Shown here: piece by piece, positions 7,849 through 16,025 of the stretch
Numbering within the stretch: the first letter of the stretch is position 1
How the letters are laid out: the number at the start of each line of letters is the position of its first letter
Assembly: GCA_029777145.1 (NCBI GenBank)
Contig: JAKOSS010000661.1
Location: 1-17,674 of the forward strand
Direction of reading: 5' to 3'
From: Acidobacteriota bacterium
Lineage (GTDB): Bacteria; Acidobacteriota; Blastocatellia; Pyrinomonadales; Pyrinomonadaceae
DNA length: 17,674 nt
Program-made: the position numbers and the translations under genes
The notes under the pieces: generated by a model
What the model was told of the DNA's origin: nothing
Database searches by the model: none
The model's input: only the letters and a program-made list of their open reading frames with translations

Positions 7849-8885
7849 ATTTCGATCCGAACGAACATCCGCACCGGCGCCTGAACCCGCTCACGGGCGA
7901 GTGGGTCGTCGTCTCGCCGCACCGCGCCAAACGACCGTGGCAGGGCCAGGTCGAGCGAGTTGCAGGCGAAGGGCTTCCGGCGTACGATCCGGGCTGCTAT
8001 CTTTGTCCCGGTAACGCCCGCGCCGGAAGCGCGACAAACCCGCCGTACGACGGCGTTTATGTCTTCGACAACGATTTCGCGGCGTTGCTTCCCGAAACTC
8101 CGAGCGACGTTTCGAACGAGCGCGGGCTGTTCGTGACGGCGAGTGAAAGCGGGCTTTGCCGCGTCGTCTGTTTCTCGCCCGATCACTCGCTGACGCTGGC
8201 GCGGATGGAAACGCCGGCGATCGAATCGGTCGTGGACGAATGGGCGCGGCAGTACGTCGATCTCGGCTCGCGCGATTTTATCGATCACGTCCAGATCTTC
8301 GAGAACCGCGGCGAGATGATGGGCTGCAGCAATCCGCATCCGCACGGGCAAATCTGGGCGTCGGAATCGATCCCGAACGAACCGGCGAAGGAGATCGCGA
8401 GACAGGCGGAGTATTTCGACAAGAACGGCTCTTGTCTTCTTTGCGATTATGTCGCCGAAGAGCTCGCGCGCGGCGAGCGCGTCGTCTGCGAGAATTTCGC
8501 TTTCGCCGCGATCGTCCCGTTCTGGGCGATCTACCCATTCGAAGTTCTGCTCGCTCCGAAACGCCACGTCGGCTCGATCGACGAACTTTCAGCCGGCGAA
8601 CGCTCGCAACTTGCGGATATCCTGAAACGGCTGACGACTCGATACGACAATCTTTTTCTGACATCGTTCCCGTATTCGATGGGTTTCCACCAGCGCCCGA
8701 CCGACGGCAGACCGCACGAATCGCTGCACTTGCACGCACACTTTTATCCGCCGCTTTTGCGCTCGGCGACGGTTCGGAAGTTCCTCGTCGGATTCGAACT
8801 GCTCGGAAGCCCGCAGCGCGACATCACTCCGGAATCGGCCGCGGCGCGGCTTCGCGAACTGAGCGAAAAGCATTATCTGGACTGA
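7845..8885 (+). CDS. galT: Galactose-1-phosphate uridylyltransferase
   Basis: The product has 346 residues, close to the 348 of E. coli GalT. It exchanges UMP between UDP-glucose and galactose-1-phosphate in the Leloir pathway, in the cytoplasm. The N-terminus [22 protein letters not shown] is characteristic of the family. Zinc-ligand cysteines Cys51 and Cys54 lie in CYLCPGN. The active site is NPHPHGQIW, with the nucleophile His167 of the H165-P-H167-G-Q169 motif. The C-terminal half carries the second HIT-like repeat with [15 protein letters not shown]. The ATG overlaps the upstream esterase stop by 4 nt, and galK starts 5 nt downstream. A longer in-frame reading from 7659 is an artefact lying inside the esterase gene. 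Confidence 0.96.
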   Translation: MNFDPNEHPHRRLNPLTGEWVVVSPHRAKRPWQGQVERVAGEGLPAYDPGCYLCPGNARAGSATNPPYDGVYVFDNDFAALLPETPSDVSNERGLFVTASESGLCRVVCFSPDHSLTLARMETPAIESVVDEWARQYVDLGSRDFIDHVQIFENRGEMMGCSNPHPHGQIWASESIPNEPAKEIARQAEYFDKNGSCLLCDYVAEELARGERVVCENFAFAAIVPFWAIYPFEVLLAPKRHVGSIDELSAGERSQLADILKRLTTRYDNLFLTSFPYSMGFHQRPTDGRPHESLHLHAHFYPPLLRSATVRKFLVGFELLGSPQRDITPESAAARLRELSEKHYLD

Positions 8886-8890
8886 AATAT

Positions 8891-10045
8891 ATGGACCTCG
8901 AACGGTTGAAATCGGAGTTTGTCACGACATTCGGCGGGAACCCCCGCATCTTCCGCGCTCCGGGCCGCGTGAACCTCATCGGCGAGCATACCGATCACGA
9001 CCTCGGATTCGTCTTCCCGATGGCGATCGATCGAGCGGTTTACGTCGCGGCGGCAGCTTCGGATAGCGGAATTTTTCGAGTCCGTTCACTGAACGAGAAC
9101 GAGACGATCGAGATCGATCTTGCGTCGGACGCGCGCCAGACCGGCTGGGGACGCTATATCGAAGGCGTCGCGCGGATCCTTCGGGAGACCGGACGCGAGA
9201 TTCCGGCGGTCGATATGGTCATCGAATCGGACGTTCCCGTCGGCGCAGGATTGTCGTCGTCGGCCGCGCTCGAAACGGCCGTCGGACTCGCGCTGACGGC
9301 GCTCGCGGGCGAGACGATCGACCGCGTTGAAATGGCGAAGATCGGCCAGCGGACCGAACACGAGTACGTCGGCGTTGAGTGCGGGATAATGGACCAATTC
9401 GTTTCCGCGAACGCGGTCGCCGGCCACGCGCTGCTGATCGATTGCCTGACGCTCGAAAGCGCGCCGTTTCCGTTGCCGACCGACCGTTACGAAGTCGTCA
9501 TTTGCGACACGCGGGTGAAACACGATCTCGTGACGAGCGCGTACAACGACCGCAAGCGGGATTACGAAGCGGGAATCGTCACACTTCGCAGATGGTTTCC
9601 CGACCTCAAACACCTTCGCGAACTGAAGCCTTCGGATTTCGAAGCGCATGCGGCTGAGATCACGGAGCCGTCGCGACGCCGTGCGCGGCACGTCGTTACC
9701 GAGAACGCGCGGTGTCTGGAAGCTGCGCGGCTGCTTGGCGAGGGCGATCTCGCTTCTTTCGGCGCGTTGATGTGGGAATCGCACGCGAGCCTGCGCGACG
9801 ATTACGAGGTCAGTTGTCCGGAACTCGATTTTCTGGTCGAGTGCGCGCGGGAATTCGGCGACTCGGTATTGGGATCGCGAATGACCGGCGGCGGATTTGG
9901 CGGCTCGACGGTGAGCCTCGTCGCGCGGGATTCGATCGATGAATTCAAATCAGCGATCACAGCGGCGTTTGAAAGGGAATTCGGCCACGCGCCGGGATTC
10001 ATCGTCTCTGAGCCGGCGTCAGGAGCGGGTGAAATTGAGAGTTGA
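8891..10045 (+). CDS. galK: Galactokinase
   Basis: The product has 384 residues, similar to E. coli GalK (382). It is a GHMP-family kinase that makes galactose-1-phosphate from galactose and ATP, feeding the adjacent GalT. Visible motifs: the galactokinase signature GRVNLIGEHTDHD (25-37), the ATP loop VGAGLSSSAALE with Gly120-Ala125, the catalytic-type Asp168 in CGIMDQF, and GHMP motif 3 TGGGFGGSTVSL (332-343). ATG 8891 follows the galT stop by 5 nt with only a weak Shine-Dalgarno, which suggests coupled translation. The gene ends the + strand operon. galE and galM are not in the window. Confidence 0.96.
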   Translation: MDLERLKSEFVTTFGGNPRIFRAPGRVNLIGEHTDHDLGFVFPMAIDRAVYVAAAASDSGIFRVRSLNENETIEIDLASDARQTGWGRYIEGVARILRETGREIPAVDMVIESDVPVGAGLSSSAALETAVGLALTALAGETIDRVEMAKIGQRTEHEYVGVECGIMDQFVSANAVAGHALLIDCLTLESAPFPLPTDRYEVVICDTRVKHDLVTSAYNDRKRDYEAGIVTLRRWFPDLKHLRELKPSDFEAHAAEITEPSRRRARHVVTENARCLEAARLLGEGDLASFGALMWESHASLRDDYEVSCPELDFLVECAREFGDSVLGSRMTGGGFGGSTVSLVARDSIDEFKSAITAAFEREFGHAPGFIVSEPASGAGEIES

Positions 10046-10371
10046 TTCGTGTGATTTCTATTTGTCCACTAAGAGACACGAATTGGTTCGAATTCAATCA
10101 AAACGCGCGAATTCGCTGACACGGATCAAACTGATCGGGCGGATTTCTAGGTTAATGTGAACGGAAGTGTTCGGAGGCCGCTCTTTGTGTGATTTCGTGT
10201 TGCTTCGTGGTTGGCATTTTTGTCCACTAAGCAGCTCGAAGTTAGACGAATCCGTTCTTCAATTATCGTGGACACTATCGCTGACACAGAAATGACCGAT
10301 GGAAACGGAGCTTCACGGTCATCTCCCGTAGCTCAATTCTGAATTCCGAGATCCGCGATTCCCAGTGAGCC
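10046..10371. other. Convergent intergenic stretch with short direct repeats, no gene seen
   Basis: This is the first part of the gap between galK (+) and the HMG-CoA reductase gene (-). A 13-nt direct repeat, tttgtccactaag, occurs at 10061-10073 and 10219-10231, each preceded by a tgtgatttc-type sequence. Between the copies, 10106-10150 resembles the CGCGAA/CGCGGAT repeat family in weaker form. No reading frame with a start, ribosome-binding site and protein-like composition was found. No clear rho-independent terminator follows galK. Confidence 0.5.
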
Positions 10372-10511
10372 GCGGCTTGCCGCCCGGATGTGCGGCGACA
10401 CTCGGTGTCGCCGTGACGTCGCCTAACCGACCCTGCGGCTGAGCCGCCGTGGGCTATGTAAACTCAAGATCGGAAAAGCAAGCTTTTCCGCACATCCGGG
10501 CGGCAAGCCGC
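10372..10511. repeat. REPIN-like 140-nt element with 24-nt perfect inverted arms
   Basis: The arm at 10372-10395 is the exact reverse complement of the arm at 10488-10511. Each arm also holds its own small palindrome (gcggc-tt-gccgc). The 92 nt between them contain further hairpins: a 9-bp stem with a 3-nt loop at 10393-10413, a 6-bp stem around 10435-10447, and a 20-nt near-palindrome at 10471-10490. Two inverted palindromic arms around a structured spacer is the layout of REP doublets (REPINs) or of a very small MITE. There is no coding sequence and no T-rich tail after the stems. Its place between convergent gene ends is typical for such elements. Confidence 0.75.
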
Positions 10512-10536
10512 CTCAAATCCGCAATTCTGAGTCCGC

Positions 10537-10569
10537 AATCCAAAATCCAAAAATCAAAAATCCAAAATC
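10537..10569. repeat. AT-rich low-complexity repeat downstream of HMG-CoA reductase gene
   Basis: The stretch consists of repeated aatccaaaa-type units with a period of about 8-9 nt, ending 4 nt before the stop of the minus-strand gene. It stands out as AT-rich in GC-rich DNA. On the minus strand it is T-rich and could contribute to transcription termination, but no stable stem directly precedes it in that direction. Confidence 0.5.
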
Positions 10570-10572
10570 GGT

Positions 10573-11730
10573 TCATCGGTTTCGGCCGTATTTCTCGTGG
10601 GATGAGACCCATTCGTCGGCGATGACGGCGGCGCCGAGCGAGAGTTCGCCGCAGAGCGCGGTCGCGGCGACGATCTCGGCCAGTTTCTTTGCTTTTCCTT
10701 CGCCGTAGCAGTCCATCAGTTCGAGGCATTCACGCTGTGTCGGAAGTCCGGTGCCGCCGCCGTACGTCGCAACGATCAGCGACGGGATCGTGACCGAGAA
10801 ATAGTAATCGCCGTTCTCCTTGATCTCGGCGAAAACCGCCGCGGCGGATGATTCGGCGACGTTCGCCGCGTCCTGGCCGCACGCGATGAAGATAGCCGCG
10901 ATCGCGTTCGCGCTGTGCGCGCCGTTGTTGTTGACGCCGGCCATGTATCCGCCGAGCTGCGATGTCAGCCGCGCCTCGAAGATCTTCGCGACGGGGACGC
11001 GCATCACGTCGTCAAGCACGTGCGCAGGTACGATCGCTTCGGCGATGACGCGTTTGCCGCGGGTGTGGAGCGTGTTCACGTACGACGACTTCTTGTCGGT
11101 CGCCATCGATCCTTCAAGCTGATACCGTTCGATTCCGGGATAAACGGACGCGATCCAGTCGCAGGCGGCTTTCGTCGCGCGTCCGGTCATGTTCTGGCCG
11201 GCGGCGTCGCCGGTCGTGTAGTTGAAACGGAGATAAAGAAACCGCGCGGCAGGGAATTGCTGGATGTCGCGGAGCTTGCCGACGCTCGTCGTCGTTTCGG
11301 CGTTTTGTTTGATCGATTCGAAATTCGCCGTCACCCAAAGTTCGAAATCGCGCGCCTCGCGGGCCGACTCAAAGGCGAAGACCGGTGCACGCTGCATCGC
11401 GTCGTCGACGACCGTCGTGCGCACGCCGCCGCATGCGCGCAGCAGCTTCATGCCGCGGTTGTAGCTGGCGACGAGCGTCCCTTCGGTCGTCGCGAGCGGA
11501 ACATAGAATTCACCTTTCGCGTGTTCGCCGTCAATGAGGAGCGGACCGGCGATCCCGATCGGGACCTGCGCGGCGCCGACAAAGTTCTCAATGTTGCCGG
11601 GAAGCAGCGCCGGATCGATCGAATACGAACCGACGTGATCGAGCGCCGTGCCGGTCTTTTCACGCGCGAACTCACGACGCGCTTCGGCCGCTTCACGGGT
11701 GTAGTCGTTGTCGCTGCGCGGAATTTTCAT
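10573..11730 (-). CDS. hmgA: Hydroxymethylglutaryl-CoA reductase, class I-like
   Basis: The product has 385 residues. It reduces HMG-CoA to mevalonate with NAD(P)H, the committed step of the mevalonate isoprenoid pathway. Recognisable blocks: ENFVGAAQVPIGIAGPL (48-64), the catalytic Glu83 in TTEGTLVAS, Asp175 in TTGDAAGQNM, the catalytic Lys (213 or 214) in MATDKKSSYVN, the glycine-rich ATYGGGTGLPTQREC and the C-terminal catalytic His378 in SSHEKYGRN. The GGGT-GLPTQ block is the class I (eukaryote/archaeal) form, not the class II GGAT form. There are no membrane segments, so the enzyme is soluble. The start overlaps the upstream stop as TGATG, which indicates coupling with the small secreted protein gene. 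No other mevalonate-pathway gene is in the window. Cofactor preference cannot be read. Confidence 0.92.
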   Translation of the reverse strand: MKIPRSDNDYTREAAEARREFAREKTGTALDHVGSYSIDPALLPGNIENFVGAAQVPIGIAGPLLIDGEHAKGEFYVPLATTEGTLVASYNRGMKLLRACGGVRTTVVDDAMQRAPVFAFESAREARDFELWVTANFESIKQNAETTTSVGKLRDIQQFPAARFLYLRFNYTTGDAAGQNMTGRATKAACDWIASVYPGIERYQLEGSMATDKKSSYVNTLHTRGKRVIAEAIVPAHVLDDVMRVPVAKIFEARLTSQLGGYMAGVNNNGAHSANAIAAIFIACGQDAANVAESSAAAVFAEIKENGDYYFSVTIPSLIVATYGGGTGLPTQRECLELMDCYGEGKAKKLAEIVAATALCGELSLGAAVIADEWVSSHEKYGRNR

Positions 11731-12242
11731 CAGTATTCAGCCCGTTTTAGGTCATCGGTCAGCCGCATTCCGTCGTCGTAAAGCCAGTCGTCGAGGAGCC
11801 ACTTGCCGTCTACCTTATTCAATTGAACTTTGTACGTCGTCACGAGGTCGCCGCCGCAAACCTTTGAAAGATAGAACTTTACGTCGACGGTCGAACGGTT
11901 GGCGCTTGTTCTCCCAGCACCGAAAACGAGTCGGTCGGGGTAGAACTTGCCCATCCGGTAGCACTCGTCCTCTGGAACGAACGGGAAGGCGTCGAAATGC
12001 GGCTTGTCGGTCGGGTTCTTTTTCAGATACTCGCGTTCGCGCCGAAGTTCGTTCTCGAAAAGGCGCGTCAGTTCGGCCGTGAACCAGGCCTTTCGTGCAT
12101 TCAGTCCTTTCTGATTGAACGTTTGATTGCGGGCGTTGTTGAAAGTGTAGAACGCGCGGACGGTTTGGACCGGACCGCTCTTCTGCGCGAGCGCCGTCCC
12201 CGCCAAAAGCGCGATTGTTAGGATAAGTGCCTTGAATTTCAT
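11730..12242 (-). CDS. Small secreted protein, DUF3828-like / NTF2-like
   Basis: The product has 170 residues with a clear signal peptide (1-19, ALLAGTALA-Q), so it is exported. The mature part starts with a VRAFYTFNNARNQ helix and ends in beta strands (VDVKFYLSKVCGGD, YKVQLNKVDGKWLLDDWLYDDG). This is the layout of small NTF2-like/DUF3828 proteins. Two cysteines (94 and 129) could form a disulfide in the periplasm. I chose ATG 12242 because the signal peptide starts there and AAGGGG lies about 10 nt upstream. An in-frame ATG at 12392 would add an arginine-rich stretch translated from intergenic repeat DNA. The stop overlaps the HMG-CoA reductase start by 1 nt. The function is unknown and the family match is tentative. 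Confidence 0.7.
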   Translation of the reverse strand: MKFKALILTIALLAGTALAQKSGPVQTVRAFYTFNNARNQTFNQKGLNARKAWFTAELTRLFENELRREREYLKKNPTDKPHFDAFPFVPEDECYRMGKFYPDRLVFGAGRTSANRSTVDVKFYLSKVCGGDLVTTYKVQLNKVDGKWLLDDWLYDDGMRLTDDLKRAEY

Positions 12243-12293
12243 ATGGTTGACGCCCCTTATCAGCCGTCTTCCGCGTAATACGCCTTTCGCGAG

Positions 12294-12416
12294 GCGTTCA
12301 TGTCTCACGCGGAGATCGCGAAGATCGCGAAGTTGCAATCCGAAATTCCTTTGCGGACCCCGCGGACTTTGCGTGAAGCGTTCATCTCTCACGCGGAGAT
12401 CGCGAAGATCGCAAAG
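12294..12416. repeat. Two 39-nt direct repeats with 9-nt internal period
   Basis: Copies lie at 12294-12332 and 12378-12416 (offset 84 nt) and differ at 2 of 39 positions. Each carries CGCGGAG followed by CGCGAAG-type cores spaced exactly 9 nt (12308, 12317, 12326; 12392, 12401, 12410). A further degenerate 9-nt series (ttgcggacc, ccgcggact, ttgcgtgaa) lies between them at 12351-12377. Together with the hairpin and the heptamer array they fill most of the 357-nt gap 12243-12599, which contains no gene that I can support. Confidence 0.8.
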
Positions 12417-12441
12417 ACGCCTTTTTGCGCCTTTGCGATCT
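12406..12441. other. 15-bp hairpin in the intergenic gap
   Basis: Bases 12406-12420 pair with 12427-12441 across a 6-nt loop (cttttt), with a single A-C mismatch. The stem begins inside the second 39-nt repeat. It lies about 160 nt downstream of the HpaB/AbfD-like gene on the minus strand. No T-run follows in that direction, so it is not a standard rho-independent terminator. It could still stabilise the 3' end of a transcript. Confidence 0.6.
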
Positions 12442-12532
12442 GGCGCGAAAACCGGCGATTAAAGATCACAGAGCGTGTTCCCGCAAAGGCGCCAGGACGC
12501 AAAGGAAAACCAAGGGTCAACTCGATCGTACT

Positions 12533-12602
12533 CGACTCACGACTCACGACTCACGACTCACGACTCACGACTCACGACTCACGACTCACAACTCCCAACT
12601 CA
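12533..12602. repeat. Heptanucleotide tandem repeat, 8 perfect and 2 degenerate copies
   Basis: The unit cgactca is repeated perfectly eight times from 12533 to 12588, followed by two degenerate units (caactcc, caactca) to 12602. On the minus strand the last degenerate unit supplies the TGA stop of the HpaB/AbfD-like gene, so the array is the immediate 3' flank of that gene. The unit length is not a multiple of 3. There are no spacers, so this is not a CRISPR array. Confidence 0.92.
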
Positions 12603-14129
12603 TGACCCAACATCAAACACCCGCCCGAAATAGTCGGAGATCTCGGACGTCAGCTGATCGCGCTTGCGCTCGTCGATCCCTGCGAGTTCGCGGGCGAGTT
12701 TCTTCTTGAACTCGAGCTGCATCTGGCGCGCGATCTGGATCCGCTGAGCCTGCGGCGACCCGGCGCCATGCATCGACTCGGTCAAATACCCGACGGCGTT
12801 GCGGCCGAGAGTCATGTTCTCGATCAGCCGCAGGATCCGCACGCGATATTCAGTCGGGACATCGGCGCGGCCTTTCAGGTATTTTTCAAGGAGAGCCCCG
12901 ACCGATTCGCTTTTCAAATCCTTCTCGGACGGCATCGTGACGACTAGTCCGCCGGCCAGATCCTGGGCAAGCCGCGAGATCTCGTACGGCATCTTCGTGA
13001 CGTGGTGTTTGCAGACATTTGCGATCATGTCGTCGCAAATATATGCGCCGGACTTGGTCGGTTTTGACTGATAGCTCGAGGCGATTCCGGTCGCGTAGAT
13101 CGTCTCGTTGAGATGCGTCATCTCGACCAGCTTTTCCTTGATGTGCGACGCCTTGTCGGCGCCGTTGTATTCGGCGATCTGCGCCGCCGCGCCGATCAGG
13201 ACATCGCCGACGCCGCTCTTGCAAACGTACGACCGCCGGTGATAGCAAGTGAAACGCTCGACGAGCATCGACGCAAACTCGGTCTCGCCGTCCATAAAGA
13301 TCAGTTCGTTCGGGATGAAGACATCTTCGAAGATGATCATCGCTTCCTGCCCGCCGAACTCAGCATTTCCGGCGTCGATCGTCCCGCCTTCGGCCGCGCG
13401 CGTGTCGCACGACTGGCGCCCGTAAATGTAAGTGATTCCCTCGGCATCGACCGGGATCGCACCGACGATCGCGTATTCGCGGTCATTTTCGGTCAGGCGC
13501 ATCGTCGGCATCACGAGCAGCCAGTGCGAATTGAGACAGCCCGTCTGATGCGCTTTGGCGCCGGTGATGTAAACGCCCTCGGCGGTACGCCTTGTAACGT
13601 GGACGAAAAGGTCCGGATCGGCCTGCTCGTGCGGCGCGAGCGAACGGTCGCCCTTGACGTCGGTCATTGCGCCGCCGATCACGAAATTGAGCCGCTGCAT
13701 CTCGGCGATGAACGCTTTCAGGCGTTCATGATAGATGGTCGCATTCGCCTCGTCTATTTCGTAAGTAACAGAGAAAAGGGAGTTTATCGCGTCCATTCCG
13801 ACGCATCGCTGAAAGCATGTTCCGGTCAATTGTCCGAGCCGGCGCTGCATCTTGTTCTGCCGGACCACATCGTCGCGCGTCATAACGATCTGTAGAAATC
13901 GGTTGACGCGCGTTCCGGTCAGATGAGATTCGGCGGTCGCGAGATCGGGTTCGGCGGAGGCGAGGCGATAGGTTTCGGCGACGGCGTTGATCGACGGACG
14001 GATGATCGGATGATCGACGATCTCATCGACCATTTCGCCCAAGAGATAGACCTTCAACGAGCGGCCACGCAGGGAATCGACATAGTCCTCGGCGGTGACG
14101 ATCGGTGTTGGTTGGCGAGTCGGATTCAT
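12600..14129 (-). CDS. 4-hydroxyphenylacetate 3-hydroxylase superfamily protein, 4-hydroxybutyryl-CoA dehydratase (AbfD)-like
   Basis: The product has 509 residues and is cytoplasmic, with an acyl-CoA-dehydrogenase-like fold that binds flavin. The N-terminal part (about 8-280) matches the HpaB N domain (AEDYVDSLRGR, HLTGTRVNRFLQIV). The C-terminal part (about 285-495) matches the HpaB C domain. Two branches exist: flavin monooxygenases such as HpaB, and 4-hydroxybutyryl-CoA dehydratase/vinylacetyl-CoA isomerase, which binds a [4Fe-4S] cluster through three Cys and one His. This protein has Cys105 and Cys109 (CFQRC) plus His297 and Cys303 (HRRSYVC) before KSGVGDVLIGAA, so it resembles the dehydratase branch. 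As I recall, the clostridial enzyme spaces its His and last Cys one residue wider (292/299). The true reaction is therefore uncertain. It stands alone between repeat-filled gaps. The stop lies in the heptamer repeat. Confidence 0.82.
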   Translation of the reverse strand: MNPTRQPTPIVTAEDYVDSLRGRSLKVYLLGEMVDEIVDHPIIRPSINAVAETYRLASAEPDLATAESHLTGTRVNRFLQIVMTRDDVVRQNKMQRRLGQLTGTCFQRCVGMDAINSLFSVTYEIDEANATIYHERLKAFIAEMQRLNFVIGGAMTDVKGDRSLAPHEQADPDLFVHVTRRTAEGVYITGAKAHQTGCLNSHWLLVMPTMRLTENDREYAIVGAIPVDAEGITYIYGRQSCDTRAAEGGTIDAGNAEFGGQEAMIIFEDVFIPNELIFMDGETEFASMLVERFTCYHRRSYVCKSGVGDVLIGAAAQIAEYNGADKASHIKEKLVEMTHLNETIYATGIASSYQSKPTKSGAYICDDMIANVCKHHVTKMPYEISRLAQDLAGGLVVTMPSEKDLKSESVGALLEKYLKGRADVPTEYRVRILRLIENMTLGRNAVGYLTESMHGAGSPQAQRIQIARQMQLEFKKKLARELAGIDERKRDQLTSEISDYFGRVFDVGS

Positions 14130-14147
14130 TCGGCACTTCGGTTCAGC

Positions 14148-14172
14148 CGCGGATCGCGCGGATAACGCGGAT
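14148..14172. repeat. Triple CGCGGAT 9-nt-period repeat
   Basis: Perfect CGCGGAT cores lie at 14148, 14157 and 14166 in the 90-nt gap between cysS and the HpaB/AbfD-like gene. The unit sequence and spacing match the triplets at 3373-3397 and 3512-3536. The element sits in the 5' leader region of the HpaB/AbfD-like gene. Confidence 0.75.
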
Positions 14173-14219
14173 CAAGCAAAGATCAATCTGAGTCATTCGC
14201 GCAATCGGTGGCCCAAAAA

Positions 14220-15620
<1,401 letters not shown>

Positions 15621-15645
15621 AGATAAGTCCTGTTCAAAGTTGAAT

Positions 15646-15654
15646 ATGATACCA
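15646..15654 (-). promoter_or_regulatory. Possible extended -10 promoter of cysS
   Basis: On the minus strand the sequence reads TGGTATCAT, an extended -10 element (TGn followed by TATCAT), about 26 nt upstream of the cysS ATG. No good -35 hexamer lies at the expected distance, which is acceptable for extended -10 promoters. It would give a leader of roughly 20 nt containing the AGGA ribosome-binding site. This is an inference from sequence alone. Confidence 0.35.
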
Positions 15655-16025
15655 CGAGTCACCCGATCGGACGGTCGATCCGGCCGCCGGTCAGGCGTGA
15701 ATTCGAGTTGCGAAGGGAATCAGAGACAACAGGACTCTTTCGGCGCGACACCGAGAGTTGAAAGGCGGGAACGTTGATCGCTTTGGATCTCGAAAAACAT
15801 GAAGCAATTAAACAGGAAATCTCGCGGTTACGCAAGACAATTTTGAACTGTGACCGACCTTCATTGCCGGAAGCGTTGTTAACGTTTGGACCGCGGTTAT
15901 AGACCGATTCTCACACGATGCGCACCAAGGACACCGTCGCCAATGTCGGGAATCTGAGATACAATGAGCCCGAAACCGAGCCGAGGGATCTCGGAACTAT
16001 AAAAATGCTGGGGGGCTTGGATTGA
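15655..16025. other. Divergent intergenic region upstream of the acyl carrier protein gene
   Basis: The region lies between cysS (-) and the ACP gene (+). It is somewhat AT-richer than its surroundings from about 15790 to 15880. TACAAT at 15960-15965 and TATAAA at 15998-16003 are possible -10 boxes for the ACP operon, but neither has a convincing -35. A TTG-started frame of 42 codons (15774-15902) exists but is not supported well enough to call. GGGGGG at about 16010-16015 or GGA at 16019-16021 may serve as ribosome-binding site for the ACP gene. The 9-nt repeat family is absent here. Confidence 0.4.

Noticed and set aside
10471..10490. Rho-independent terminator for galK
   Set aside because: The 9-bp stem is strong, but it lies more than 400 nt from the galK stop and is not followed by a T-run on either strand.
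10372..10511. Insertion sequence with terminal inverted repeats
   Set aside because: Only 92 nt separate the arms and there is no transposase coding sequence. At most it is a non-autonomous element.
12243..12392. N-terminal extension of the DUF3828-like protein
   Set aside because: It would be translated from the 39-nt repeats and precedes a clean signal peptide starting at ATG 12242.
12533..12602. Possible CRISPR array
   Set aside because: The unit is only 7 nt with no spacers, so it is a simple tandem repeat.
15774..15902. 42-codon TTG-started small protein upstream of the ACP gene
   Set aside because: It has a Glu/Lys-rich helical translation and a GGCGGGA-like site upstream, but it is too short and unsupported by any family or coupling. 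It is noted in the intergenic entry.
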